From contig NZ_JASGJZ010000001.1 of assembly GCF_047601025.1 (NCBI RefSeq), positions 3,844,001 through 3,908,000 of the forward strand: 64,000 nt of DNA. Direction: 5' to 3'. Under the pieces are notes generated by a model. It worked only from the letters and a program-made list of their open reading frames with translations. It was not told the origin of the DNA and made no database searches. Position numbers and translations under genes: made by a program. Positions 40,901 to 51,137 of this stretch are shown in pieces. Positions within the stretch are counted from its first letter, which is position 1. The number at the start of each line of letters is the position of its first letter. The DNA is from Pseudorhodoferax sp047601025 (GTDB lineage Bacteria; Pseudomonadota; Gammaproteobacteria; Burkholderiales; Burkholderiaceae_C).

Positions 40901-41203
40901 GACCAGATCGAGCAGGACCGCGCGCGCGGCGTGCCGGCCTGGGACGCCATCGTCGAGTCGGCCGTGCGCCGGCTGCGGCCCATCGTGCTGACCGCGGCGG
41001 CGGCCGTGCTGGCCATGATCCCGCTGTCGCGCTCGGTGTTCTGGGGGCCGATGGCGGTGGCCATCATGGGCGGGCTGATCGTGGCCACGGCGCTGACGCT
41101 GCTGGCGCTGCCGGCCATGTACGCCGCCTGGTTCCGCGTGAAGAAGCCGGCCGACGAGGCGCATGCGCAGGCCGTGGCCGGCAACCCCCTCGCCAAGGGC
41201 TAA
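38000..41203 (+). CDS. RND-family efflux transporter (HAE1-like)
   Basis: The 1067-residue protein is full length for hydrophobe/amphiphile RND pumps. A first transmembrane helix at ~25-40 (LMVVVMLLGFAAYFQLG), two large periplasmic loops and clusters of helices in the middle and C-terminus are seen. The intramembrane acidic relay is in LGLLVDDAIIAVEMMV. VFLTGPLGIAGVAGALLVLG lies in the C-terminal helix block. It uses proton flux to export lipophilic compounds with the preceding adaptor. No outer-membrane channel gene follows. Substrate unknown. Confidence 0.94.
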   Translation: MSAPNSPPARSGAGFNLSRWALDHPALTRYLMVVVMLLGFAAYFQLGQDEDPPFTFRAMVVRTYWPGATAQQVAEQVTDKLERTLQEVPYAFRIRSYSKPGESQIIFELKDNSPPRDVANLWYVVRKKIGDMQYLLPQGVAGPFFNDDFGDVYGVIYALSAEGFSYAELKEFADDARQVLLRVPDVAKVELFGVQDEKVYIELPQRRLAQLGLDFNQVLEQLRQQNAVASAGAVQTPLDVVQLRVTGQFGDIGALRAMPIRGPSGAQLRLGDIAEIRRGYVDPPTVKVRHDGREVIALGVSMTKGGDIVRLGKALKAAFADIERGLPVGVHLAQVQDQPSAVSSSVNEFVKVLVEAVVIVLAVSFVSLGLHGRPGERRWWRRWYIDVRPGLVVAVTIPLVLAATFLAMWYWDIGLHKVSLGSLIIALGLLVDDAIIAVEMMVRKMEEGYDKVRAATFAYEITAMPMLTGTLITAVGFLPIGIAKSVTGEYTFAIFAVTVIALVLSWLVSVYFVPYLGTLLLKPHPRAGVPGQPHELFDSGFYNAFRRMVHWCVAHRWLVILATVGVFALGLVGMGKVQQQFFPDSSRPEILVDIWLPEGASFASNEAIARRVEERLMREEGVRSVTAWIGSGVPRFYLPLDQVFPQTNVSQFIVLPQSLPLRERLRVRLPALLAEEFPEVRGRVKLLPNGPPVPYPVQFRVVGPDPQLLRRRADEVKAAMRESPNTRGVNDNWNESVKTVRLEVDQAKARSLGVTSQSIAQAAHIALTGATIGQFREHDKLIDIVLRQPASERALITDIVNAYVPTASGRAIPLTQIATPVFGWEPGVMWREGREYAITVQSDIAEGLQGATVTNELLPRLRGLEDQWRQQGLGGYAIQVAGAVEESSRGSASIAAGVPIMLFLTFTLLMLQLQSFSRSVLVFLTGPLGIAGVAGALLVLGRPFGFVALLGVIALMGMIQRNSVILIDQIEQDRARGVPAWDAIVESAVRRLRPIVLTAAAAVLAMIPLSRSVFWGPMAVAIMGGLIVATALTLLALPAMYAAWFRVKKPADEAHAQAVAGNPLAKG

Positions 41204-41226
41204 AATGGTCGGTTCGACCGAAACCC

Positions 41227-41312
41227 GCGCGGGTGGCGAAATTGGTAGACGCACCAGGTTTAGGTCCTGACGCCAGCAATGGTGTGGGGGTTCGAGTCCC
41301 CCCCGCGCACCA
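41227..41312 (+). tRNA. tRNA-Leu (anticodon UAG)
   Basis: Acceptor arms GCGCGGG and CCCGCGC pair perfectly and are followed by an encoded ACCA end. The anticodon loop TTTAGGT gives UAG. GGTTCGAGTCC is the T-arm and a long variable arm typical of tRNA-Leu is present. Length is 86 bases. It begins 23 bp after the efflux gene stop and precedes tig. Confidence 0.97.
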
Positions 41313-41344
41313 TCGACATAGATTTCCTTCATCCCGAGACCACC

Positions 41345-42661
41345 ATGGCAGTTACCGTTGAGAACCTGGAAAAGCTGGAGCGCAAGATCACCCTGTCGCT
41401 GCCGGTGGAGGCGATCCAGAACGAGGTGAACAACCGCCTCCGCAAGATTGCGCGCAGCGTGCGCATGGACGGCTTCCGGCCCGGCAAGGTGCCGATGAAC
41501 GTCGTGGCCCAGCGCTATGGCTATTCGGTGCACTACGAGGTCATGAACGACAAGGTCGGCGAAGCCTTCGCCGCCGCTGCCAACGAGGCCAACCTGCGCG
41601 TGGCCGGCCAGCCGCGCATCAGCGAGAAGGAAGGCGCGCCCGAAGGCCAGGTGACCTTCGATGCCGTGTTCGAGGTGTTTCCCGACGTGGTCGTCAACGA
41701 CCTGTCCACCGCCGAGATCGAGCGCCTGAACGCCGAAGTGACCGACGAGGCCATCGACAAGACGCTGGACATCCTGCGCAAGCAGCGCCGCGTGTTCCTG
41801 GAGCGCCCGGCCGGCGGCTACGTCGATCCGGGCGACCGCGTGACCGTGGATTTCGAGGGCAAGATCGACGGCGAGCCCTTCGAGGGCGGCAAGGCCGAGG
41901 ACTTCCAGTTCGTGGCCGGCGAAGGCCAGATGCTCAAGGAGTTCGACGATGCCGTGCGCGGCATGCGGGTCGGCGACAGCCGCACCTTCCCGCTGTCCTT
42001 CCCGGCCGACTACCACGGCAAGGACGTGGCCGGCAAGCAGGCCGATTTCCTGGTCACGGTCAAGAAGATCGAGGAAGGGCGCCTGCCGCAGGTCGACGAC
42101 GAACTGGCCAGGTCGCTGGGCATCGCCGACGGCAGCGTGGACGGCCTGCGCGCGGATATCCGCAAGAACCTGGAGCGCGAGGTCAAGTACCGCCTGCAGG
42201 CCCGCAACAAGCAGGCCGTGATGGACGCGCTGATCGCCAAGGCCGAACTGGACCTTCCGAACGCCAGCGTGCAGGCCGAGGTCGGCCGCATGATCGACAG
42301 CACCCGTGCCGACCTGAAGGCCCGCGGCCTGAAGGATGCCGACAAGGCGCCGATCCCCGAGGAGATCGTGCGTCCGCAGGCCGAGCGCCGCGTGCGCCTG
42401 GGCCTGATCGTCGCGGAGCTGGTGCGCAAGAACGACCTGCAGGCCAAGCCGGAGCAGGTCAAGGCCCACATCGAGGAACTGGCCGCCAGCTACGAGCAGC
42501 CGCAGGACGTGGTGCGCTGGTACTACGGCGACCGCGATCGCCTGGCGGACGTGGAGGCCGCGGTGCTCGAGAACAACGTGACGGACTATGTGCTGTCGCA
42601 GGCCAGGGTCACCGACAGGACCATCGGCTTCGACGAACTGATGGCGCAGCAGCAGGGGTGA
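41345..42661 (+). CDS. tig: trigger factor, ribosome-bound chaperone
   Basis: The 438-residue protein starts at ATG 41345, which follows the tRNA-Leu by 32 bp. The ribosome-binding signature appears as VRMDGFRPGKVPMNV, the FKBP-type prolyl isomerase domain as DRVTVDFEGKIDGEPFEGGK (residues ~160-245), and a helical C-terminal arm completes the chaperone cradle. It binds nascent chains at the exit tunnel. The order tig-clpP-clpX-lon is the standard proteobacterial block. Confidence 0.97.
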   Translation: MAVTVENLEKLERKITLSLPVEAIQNEVNNRLRKIARSVRMDGFRPGKVPMNVVAQRYGYSVHYEVMNDKVGEAFAAAANEANLRVAGQPRISEKEGAPEGQVTFDAVFEVFPDVVVNDLSTAEIERLNAEVTDEAIDKTLDILRKQRRVFLERPAGGYVDPGDRVTVDFEGKIDGEPFEGGKAEDFQFVAGEGQMLKEFDDAVRGMRVGDSRTFPLSFPADYHGKDVAGKQADFLVTVKKIEEGRLPQVDDELARSLGIADGSVDGLRADIRKNLEREVKYRLQARNKQAVMDALIAKAELDLPNASVQAEVGRMIDSTRADLKARGLKDADKAPIPEEIVRPQAERRVRLGLIVAELVRKNDLQAKPEQVKAHIEELAASYEQPQDVVRWYYGDRDRLADVEAAVLENNVTDYVLSQARVTDRTIGFDELMAQQQG

Positions 42662-42674
42662 ACGGACGCGGGGG

Positions 42675-42700
42675 TTGAGAACGCGTTCTCCGCCCCCACG
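42675..42700 (+). promoter_or_regulatory. candidate sigma-32-like promoter for clpP
   Basis: TTGAGA (42675-42680) and CCCCACG (42694-42700), 13 bases apart, resemble a heat-shock promoter. A perfect palindrome GAGAACGCGTTCTC overlaps it at 42677-42690 and could instead be an operator or an attenuator hairpin after tig. Evidence is consensus similarity only. Confidence 0.3.
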
Positions 42701-42735
42701 TGCCGAACTGGCGACACCACCTTCCCGGAGAAAAC

Positions 42736-43356
42736 ATGGTCATCCACAACAGTGCGCTCGAAACGCAGAACCTGGGCATGATCCCCATGGTCATCGAGCA
42801 GTCGGGCCGCGGCGAGCGCTCGTACGACATCTATTCGCGCCTGCTGAAGGAGCGGGTGATCTTCCTGGTGGGCGAGGTCAACGACCAGACGGCCAACCTG
42901 GTGGTCGCGCAGCTGCTGTTCCTGGAGAGCGAGAACCCCGACAAGGACATCTCGTTCTACATCAACTCGCCGGGCGGCAGCGTCACGGCCGGCATGGCGA
43001 TCTACGACACCATGCAGTTCATCAAGCCGGACGTGTCGACGCTGTGCTGCGGCTTCGCGGCCAGCATGGGCGCGTTCCTGCTGGCGGCCGGCGCCAAGGG
43101 CAAGCGCTTCTCGCTGCCGAATTCCAAGATCATGATCCACCAGGTGCTGGGCGGCGCCCGCGGCCAGGCGACGGACATCGAGATCCACGCGCGCGACATC
43201 CTGCGCACCAAGGACCAGATGAACCGCATCCTGGCCGAGCGCACCGGCCAGCCGCTGGACAAGGTCAAGGCCGATACTGAGCGCGACTACTTCCTGACCG
43301 CCGACGAAGCCAAGGACTACGGCCTCGTCGACCAGGTGATCGCGCGGCGGCCCTGA
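42736..43356 (+). CDS. clpP: ATP-dependent Clp protease proteolytic subunit
   Basis: The 206-residue protein starts at ATG 42736 and is preceded by GGAG. The catalytic triad is Ser in GFAASMGAFLL, His in KIMIHQVLGG, and Asp in the ERDYF region. FYINSPGGSVTAGMAIYDTM is the substrate-binding block. It forms the 14-mer chamber that degrades substrates delivered by ClpX. clpX follows after a terminator-like hairpin. Confidence 0.98.
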   Translation: MVIHNSALETQNLGMIPMVIEQSGRGERSYDIYSRLLKERVIFLVGEVNDQTANLVVAQLLFLESENPDKDISFYINSPGGSVTAGMAIYDTMQFIKPDVSTLCCGFAASMGAFLLAAGAKGKRFSLPNSKIMIHQVLGGARGQATDIEIHARDILRTKDQMNRILAERTGQPLDKVKADTERDYFLTADEAKDYGLVDQVIARRP

Positions 43357-43389
43357 TCCGGCCCACGCTGCAGCCGCGCGGCCTGCGCG

Positions 43390-43427
43390 AAAAACGGCGC
43401 TTTCTCCACTGGAAGGCGCCGTTTTTC
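43390..43427. terminator. bidirectional intrinsic terminator after clpP
   Basis: The stem AAAACGGCGC/GCGCCGTTTT closes a loop of about 15 bases and runs into TTTTTCG. It lies between the clpP stop and the clpX start, so clpX may depend on read-through or its own promoter. Confidence 0.8.
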
Positions 43428-43470
43428 GTTTGGTTATCATTGCCCAACTGCTTGTAGAAGGCGTTCTTCC

Positions 43471-44736
<1,266 letters not shown>

Positions 44737-44743
44737 CCGTGCG

Positions 44744-44780
44744 ACCGGCCCTGCCACGGGGTCGTGGGGCCGGTTTTCGT
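44744..44780 (+). terminator. intrinsic terminator after clpX
   Basis: ACCGGCCC (44744-44751) pairs with GGGCCGGT (44767-44774), followed by TTTTCGTT. It starts eight bases after the clpX stop. Confidence 0.8.
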
Positions 44781-44810
44781 TCAACCCGCCTGTGCCGTGC
44801 GCGGCGCAGG

Positions 44811-44837
44811 TTGAATTCGTGACGCCGGCGACCATAT
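44811..44837 (+). promoter_or_regulatory. candidate heat-shock promoter of lon
   Basis: TTGAAT (44811) and CCATAT (44832) are separated by about 15 bases, close to the sigma-32 pattern CTTGAA/CCCCAT, and lie 26 bp before the lon start. lon is heat-shock regulated in other proteobacteria, which supports but does not prove the call. Confidence 0.45.
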
Positions 44838-44862
44838 TCACCGGGTCACTCAAAGGATGCCC

Positions 44863-47289
<2,427 letters not shown>

Positions 47290-47310
47290 TCCAGAAAAAA
47301 TCAGATCAGC

Positions 47311-47340
47311 TTGTGAAGCCCCGATTTTTCAGGCTATAAT
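47311..47340 (+). promoter_or_regulatory. sigma-70 promoter of tRNA-Gly
   Basis: TTGTGA (47311-47316), an 18-bp spacer and a perfect TATAAT (47335-47340) lie 15 bp before the tRNA 5' end. Confidence 0.8.
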
Positions 47341-47354
47341 TTGAAGCTCATAAC

Positions 47355-47430
47355 GCGGGAATAGCTCAGTTGGTAGAGCGCAACCTTGCCAAGGTTGAGG
47401 TCGACGGTTCGAGACCGTTTTCCCGCTCCA
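47355..47430 (+). tRNA. tRNA-Gly (anticodon GCC), island attachment gene
   Basis: This is a 76-base cloverleaf. The acceptor GCGGGAA pairs with TTCCCGC, the anticodon loop TTGCCAA gives GCC, the T-arm has GGTTCGAGACC and the 3' CCA is encoded. Its last 12 bases are repeated at 61114-61125. The gene stays intact across the island insertion. Confidence 0.97.
47419..47430 (+). repeat. left attachment site (attL core)
   Basis: TTTCCCGCTCCA at the tRNA-Gly 3' end is the direct repeat that bounds the island. The second copy is at 61114-61125 in the same orientation. A tyrosine integrase gene starts 230 bp downstream, as expected for tRNA-targeting islands. Confidence 0.88.
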
Positions 47431-47474
47431 AGTATTTGTCCATAGACATCCACGGAGATCCATGGAGTGCAGAG

Positions 47475-47500
47475 AAAAGGAGCTTCGGCTCCTTTTTTCG
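47475..47500 (+). terminator. terminator downstream of tRNA-Gly
   Basis: AAAGGAGC-TTCG-GCTCCTTT is a tetraloop hairpin followed by a T tract. It is brought by the island and may replace the displaced native terminator for the tRNA transcript. Confidence 0.88.
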
Positions 47501-47661
47501 TTTCTGGACCGTCCACTGAGCTCTAGAGACGTCCATCTGCAGCCAGCCTTTTTAAGGCACGTTTTGAGGCCATCGTCCGCCTCACATCGGCGCAGTACTT
47601 ATAGAGGTTACGCTGGCCACCGGGCCAAGAACCGAGCTTTCGTCCCGAGAGGAGGAATGCC

Positions 47662-49461
47662 ATGCCGCTCACGGACATCGCAGTCCGGCAAGCCCGGCCC
47701 AAGGACAAGGTCTACACCCTCACCGATGGTCGCGGACTGGGCTTGTGTGTGAAGCCGGGTGGCGGCAAGAGCTGGCATTTCCGCTACTACTGGGTAGGTA
47801 AACAAAAACGCATCGCGCTGGGTAAGTACCCGGAGATCAGCCTGAAAGAGGCGCGCGGTCGCTGCGAAGCCGCCCGTACCTTGGTTGCACAGGGAATCGA
47901 CCCACTCAAGCATCGACAGCAGGAGATCCTGGTCAAGCACTTGGCTGCAGATCGGTTATTCCAGAGCGTCTACGATCAATGGCTCGCACACCGCAGTCTT
48001 GTCCTGCAACCGGGGCGCCAAAGCACACTCGAACAGATCCAGCGGATCTTCCGCAAGGACATCCTGCCTGCCCTTGCCAAACGGTCGATCTACGAGATCA
48101 CGCAGGCCGACCTGCTGCAGGTGCTGTCCAGGATCGAGAAACGCGAGGCACTCACCACCGCCGAAAAATGCCGCTCATGGCTCCGGCAACTCTTCCGGTT
48201 CGCCATGGTCAAGGTTCCCGGGTTGGACAAGAACCCGGCACGGGATCTGGTCGTGGCGGCCATTCCCAGACCACCGGTTGCCCACAACCCTTTCTTGCAG
48301 ATCGAGGATCTGCCGGAGCTGCTTCAGGCACTACACAGCTATCGAGGAACCAGGGCCGTTCAAATGGGACTTCACCTGCTGCTGCTGACAGGTGTTCGGA
48401 CTGGTGAGCTGAGGCAGGCAACGCAAGACCAGTTTGATCTGACTCAAGGGCTCTGGACCATCCCGGCGGTACATGTGAAGCAACTGCAGGCCAAGATCCG
48501 CAAGGAAGGCCTTGGCCCCCAGGACATCCCGTCGTACTTGGTGCCCTTGTCAACACAGGCGATGGCGGTCGTCCGCCAGTTGTGGGATGCGATGCGCCCA
48601 GCTCAACGTTACCTGCTGCCACATCGCGGCGATCTTAGGCTACCCATCAGTGAAAGCACCCTGAATCAAGGTCTCAAGACACTTGGGTTTGACGGGTTGC
48701 TGACCGGACACGGTATCCGAGCCACCATCTCGACCGCTCTGAATGAATTCGGATATCCGAGTGCCTGGGTGGCAGCTCAACTGTCGCATGTGACTCCCCA
48801 AGGAGACCAGGATGCCTACAACCATGCAGAGCACATCGAACAGCGTCGCCGAATGATGCAGGACTGGGCGGATCGCCTGGATCTGTTGGAACGGGGTAAT
48901 GTGGACGCTGCTCGTGCGCCTGCGCGGGGCGTACCTGCAGAATTGCTCCAGTGGAAAGAAGCCGGATCTGCTTCTACCAATGTGGTCGAGTTGGATGGCG
49001 GTACCACAGTGACCATCACCATCTCTGCAGGACATGCGCAAAACAAAGCCGGGGTGCAGGCTTGCATACCGAATCCACCAACGAGGGCATCCTGCCTGTC
49101 AGAGAGCGAGCAACGGAGTATCTATGAATGCCCGGACAACCTTCCGCTGTCGATATTCGCTGCTCTGGCACAAAATTCTGAGGAGCAGATCCTCCGAGAC
49201 ATCCGTGCTGGCCGGCTACTGGCTTTGCATTTGAGCGATCGGGGGTATCGCATCCCTGACTGGCAGTTGAATCCTACTAAGTATTTGCTGACCCTGGTCG
49301 TTCTGACCCACGCGGAAGGGGCAGACGCCTGGGCGGTCTATCGATCCCTCTCCACACCAACGGCTCGGCTGTCGGGTCACTCCCCTTTGGAGATCGTGAC
49401 GGCGGGGACGGTCCTGGAGGTTGGAGGCATGGTCTGCGGGTCGTTGATGGGGCAAGAATGA
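47662..49461 (+). CDS. tyrosine integrase with MbcA/ParS-like C-terminal extension
   Basis: The protein has 599 residues, whereas P4-type integrases usually have about 400. The N-terminal arm-binding domain (TDIAVRQARPKDKVYTLTDG, FRYYWVGKQKRIALGKYPE) and catalytic Arg in TGVRTGELRQAT, HGIRATISTAL and Tyr in DAYNHAEHIEQRRRMMQDWA are complete. Residues ~489-590 form an extra domain with RIPDWQLNPTKYLLTL that aligns without gaps to the free protein at 58160-58792. Such RIPxWQ domains belong to MbcA/ParS-type antitoxins by resemblance. I infer a regulatory or partner-binding role for the extension. Confidence 0.9.
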   Translation: MPLTDIAVRQARPKDKVYTLTDGRGLGLCVKPGGGKSWHFRYYWVGKQKRIALGKYPEISLKEARGRCEAARTLVAQGIDPLKHRQQEILVKHLAADRLFQSVYDQWLAHRSLVLQPGRQSTLEQIQRIFRKDILPALAKRSIYEITQADLLQVLSRIEKREALTTAEKCRSWLRQLFRFAMVKVPGLDKNPARDLVVAAIPRPPVAHNPFLQIEDLPELLQALHSYRGTRAVQMGLHLLLLTGVRTGELRQATQDQFDLTQGLWTIPAVHVKQLQAKIRKEGLGPQDIPSYLVPLSTQAMAVVRQLWDAMRPAQRYLLPHRGDLRLPISESTLNQGLKTLGFDGLLTGHGIRATISTALNEFGYPSAWVAAQLSHVTPQGDQDAYNHAEHIEQRRRMMQDWADRLDLLERGNVDAARAPARGVPAELLQWKEAGSASTNVVELDGGTTVTITISAGHAQNKAGVQACIPNPPTRASCLSESEQRSIYECPDNLPLSIFAALAQNSEEQILRDIRAGRLLALHLSDRGYRIPDWQLNPTKYLLTLVVLTHAEGADAWAVYRSLSTPTARLSGHSPLEIVTAGTVLEVGGMVCGSLMGQE

Positions 49462-49555
49462 GGGTAAGGGAAATTGGCGGGTGCTCGGCATTGGTTGGCA
49501 TGATGCGCAATGCTGGCATTAGTTCGATGGATTGAGAGATTTGCCGGTAGTACGT

Positions 49556-50500
49556 TCAGAGAGCCTTGATTTCTCGGTCTGAGCGTGGGGCCTGATATCC
49601 TGGAGCCAGCAGTGCGTTGCTTGCCCCGTAGAGCGCGAGCGGGTCGCGCAGCCATAGGGCGTACTCAAGACCACGCAGGTGGTGGTCCGACGAACAGTCC
49701 ACGGACCAGCGACGAAGCATATACCCGGCATTGGCCGCTCTGACGCGGACTCGAAGCACGCCTTCCTCCGGGAACTCGTAATCCATTTTCACGATTTCCG
49801 GGCTGGGATGCTCGGGGTGGGGCACTAGCTCCAGTTCAATGATGCGGCTCCATTGCATATCGAACTCAGCCGTTTCTTCGCGCTGAACGGAGCTGTCCTC
49901 AAGAACTACAGGTTCCTCCATTCGCGTGAAGACGAAGTCGCGGAACTGCTTGCGTCTCCGGTCGAAGGCCCGGACGTGCCAGCGAATGCCGATGTCTACC
50001 AGCGCCAGAGGAACCAGCTCGCGTTCTGTGTGACCGCTATCAATGGACGTGTAGCCGAGGCGCACAGCTTTGCCGCGGTTGATGGCTCGAGTAATGGGGG
50101 CCAGCACCGCCATCTTCGGCAGGCTCAGTGCGTTCGGCACCTCGCACCTCAGCATGGGTTGCGCCTCGTCGCCTAGGAGCTCCCCCAACCCTTCACCGTA
50201 GCCCTGCGTCAGGGCAGTAAGGACTCGACGAGGGTTGTGCTTGAACAGCGGTTTGAACGCGGGGGTCGGCCGGTAGACCTTATCGGAACTGTCCAGTTCG
50301 AGGTTTTCAGGTGCGATTTCTCGATAGAGCGCAATGTCCCGCGTAGCGCCGGCGGGGCCGGTGCCGAAGCGGTCAACAACGTCGGCTCGCCGGAGCTCGC
50401 CCAGGAAGTACAGCTTGAAGTCAATGTGCGACAGCCGCTCCCGCTGTGTCTTGGTCAAGTCAGCGAGGCGCTGCGTTCGCCGGTCAAGGTTTTCTGCCAT
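49556..50500 (-). CDS. WYL-domain regulator, CapW/BrxR-like
   Basis: The protein has 314 residues from ATG 50500. An N-terminal winged helix (QRERLSHIDFKLYFLGELRR, then ADVVDRFGTGPAGATRDIALYR) is followed by a WYL domain (KAVRLGYTSIDSG, LVDIGIRWHVRAFDRRRKQFRDF) and a C-terminal WCX-like region. WYL repressors of this layout control CBASS (CapW) and BREX (BrxR) loci. It is divergent from the defence operon with a palindromic promoter between them, so local repression is likely. The ligand could be a nucleic acid or a phage-induced signal. Confidence 0.87.
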   Translation of the reverse strand: MAENLDRRTQRLADLTKTQRERLSHIDFKLYFLGELRRADVVDRFGTGPAGATRDIALYREIAPENLELDSSDKVYRPTPAFKPLFKHNPRRVLTALTQGYGEGLGELLGDEAQPMLRCEVPNALSLPKMAVLAPITRAINRGKAVRLGYTSIDSGHTERELVPLALVDIGIRWHVRAFDRRRKQFRDFVFTRMEEPVVLEDSSVQREETAEFDMQWSRIIELELVPHPEHPSPEIVKMDYEFPEEGVLRVRVRAANAGYMLRRWSVDCSSDHHLRGLEYALWLRDPLALYGASNALLAPGYQAPRSDREIKAL

Positions 50501-50543
50501 CTCCGCATCATAGATGACGTGACATAACGACAACAAAAAAATA

Positions 50544-50576
50544 TTGCGACATCATCAAAATGATTAGATATACTAA
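50544..50576 (+). promoter_or_regulatory. promoter with dyad for CBASS-like operon
   Basis: TTGCGA (50544) and TATACT (50569) form a weak promoter with a long 19-bp spacer. The -10 lies inside the dyad TTAG-ATATA-CTAA (50564-50576), where a repressor would block polymerase. The divergent WYL protein is the obvious candidate to bind it. Confidence 0.5.
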
Positions 50577-50600
50577 ACTAAAATGAAATATGAGGTCGCA

Positions 50601-50774
50601 ATGGTAAAGAACAACCCGCCCGGCGACGGGCACCGAATCGGCGCTGTATGCGAGCGCAGCCAGACCATCACGCCCTCGGGGCACTACGTCAAGCGTGATA
50701 CGCAGACGGGGCGCTTCATGGACGTGAAGTCGGACAAGACCCCTTTCAAGGGCGTCCGGCGCGAAAAAAAGTAG
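50601..50774 (+). CDS. small basic protein of island
   Basis: The protein has 57 residues from ATG 50601, preceded by GAGGT. It is highly polar and basic, with KNNPPGDGHRIGAVCERSQ and a C-terminal GRFMDVKSDKTPFKGVRREK. I recall similar short proteins near defence genes but cannot name a function. It is the first gene of the operon and seven bases ahead of a membrane protein. A nucleic-acid-binding role is possible from charge alone. Confidence 0.7.
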   Translation: MVKNNPPGDGHRIGAVCERSQTITPSGHYVKRDTQTGRFMDVKSDKTPFKGVRREKK

Positions 50775-50781
50775 GCCGACC

Positions 50782-51099
50782 ATGCTCGAACGTCTGACCG
50801 ATTACTTCATCGCCAAGCCAAGGCGCCTCGTCACGCTTGGGGCTGGGCTGGTGCGTGCAGGCGGTTTCCTCGTGGTCGCTGGCCTCGTAGGGCGGGTAGA
50901 AACCACAGGTGCATCGGCCGTGAAAGGGCTGGGCGGCGGCATGCAAGCCGAGGTCGCACTGTCAGATGTGCTGCCCGGCTACCTCAGCGTCTGGATGCCG
51001 GAGAGTGCGCTGGGCTTTGCAGTGGCGATGCTGTTGCTAATCGCAGGCTTGATTGCGGTTCGCACAGGACGCGTCTACGAGCGCTACCTGGGCAACTGA
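50782..51099 (+). CDS. small two-helix membrane protein
   Basis: The 105-residue protein has predicted membrane helices at ~16-37 (RLVTLGAGLVRAGGFLVVAG) and ~76-93 (LGFAVAMLLLIAGLIAVRTG) and a short loop between. The charged N-terminus MLERLTDYFIAKPRR suggests an inside start. I do not recognise a family. It lies between the small basic protein and the first nucleotidyltransferase, so it may be an accessory or second effector of the defence locus. Confidence 0.7.
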   Translation: MLERLTDYFIAKPRRLVTLGAGLVRAGGFLVVAGLVGRVETTGASAVKGLGGGMQAEVALSDVLPGYLSVWMPESALGFAVAMLLLIAGLIAVRTGRVYERYLGN

Positions 51100-51137
51100 C
51101 GCCTTTTTGAACGACAGCCTTACAGCCAGACCTCCCC

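Noticed and set aside
41178..41206. Promoter for tRNA-Leu with TAAAAT as -10
   Set aside because: No acceptable -35 at the right distance, and the -10 includes the efflux stop codon; too weak to list.
37919..42469. 1516-codon minus-strand open frame opposite the RND pump, tRNA-Leu and tig
   Set aside because: It runs through a tRNA gene and known coding sequences on the other strand, so it is a shadow.
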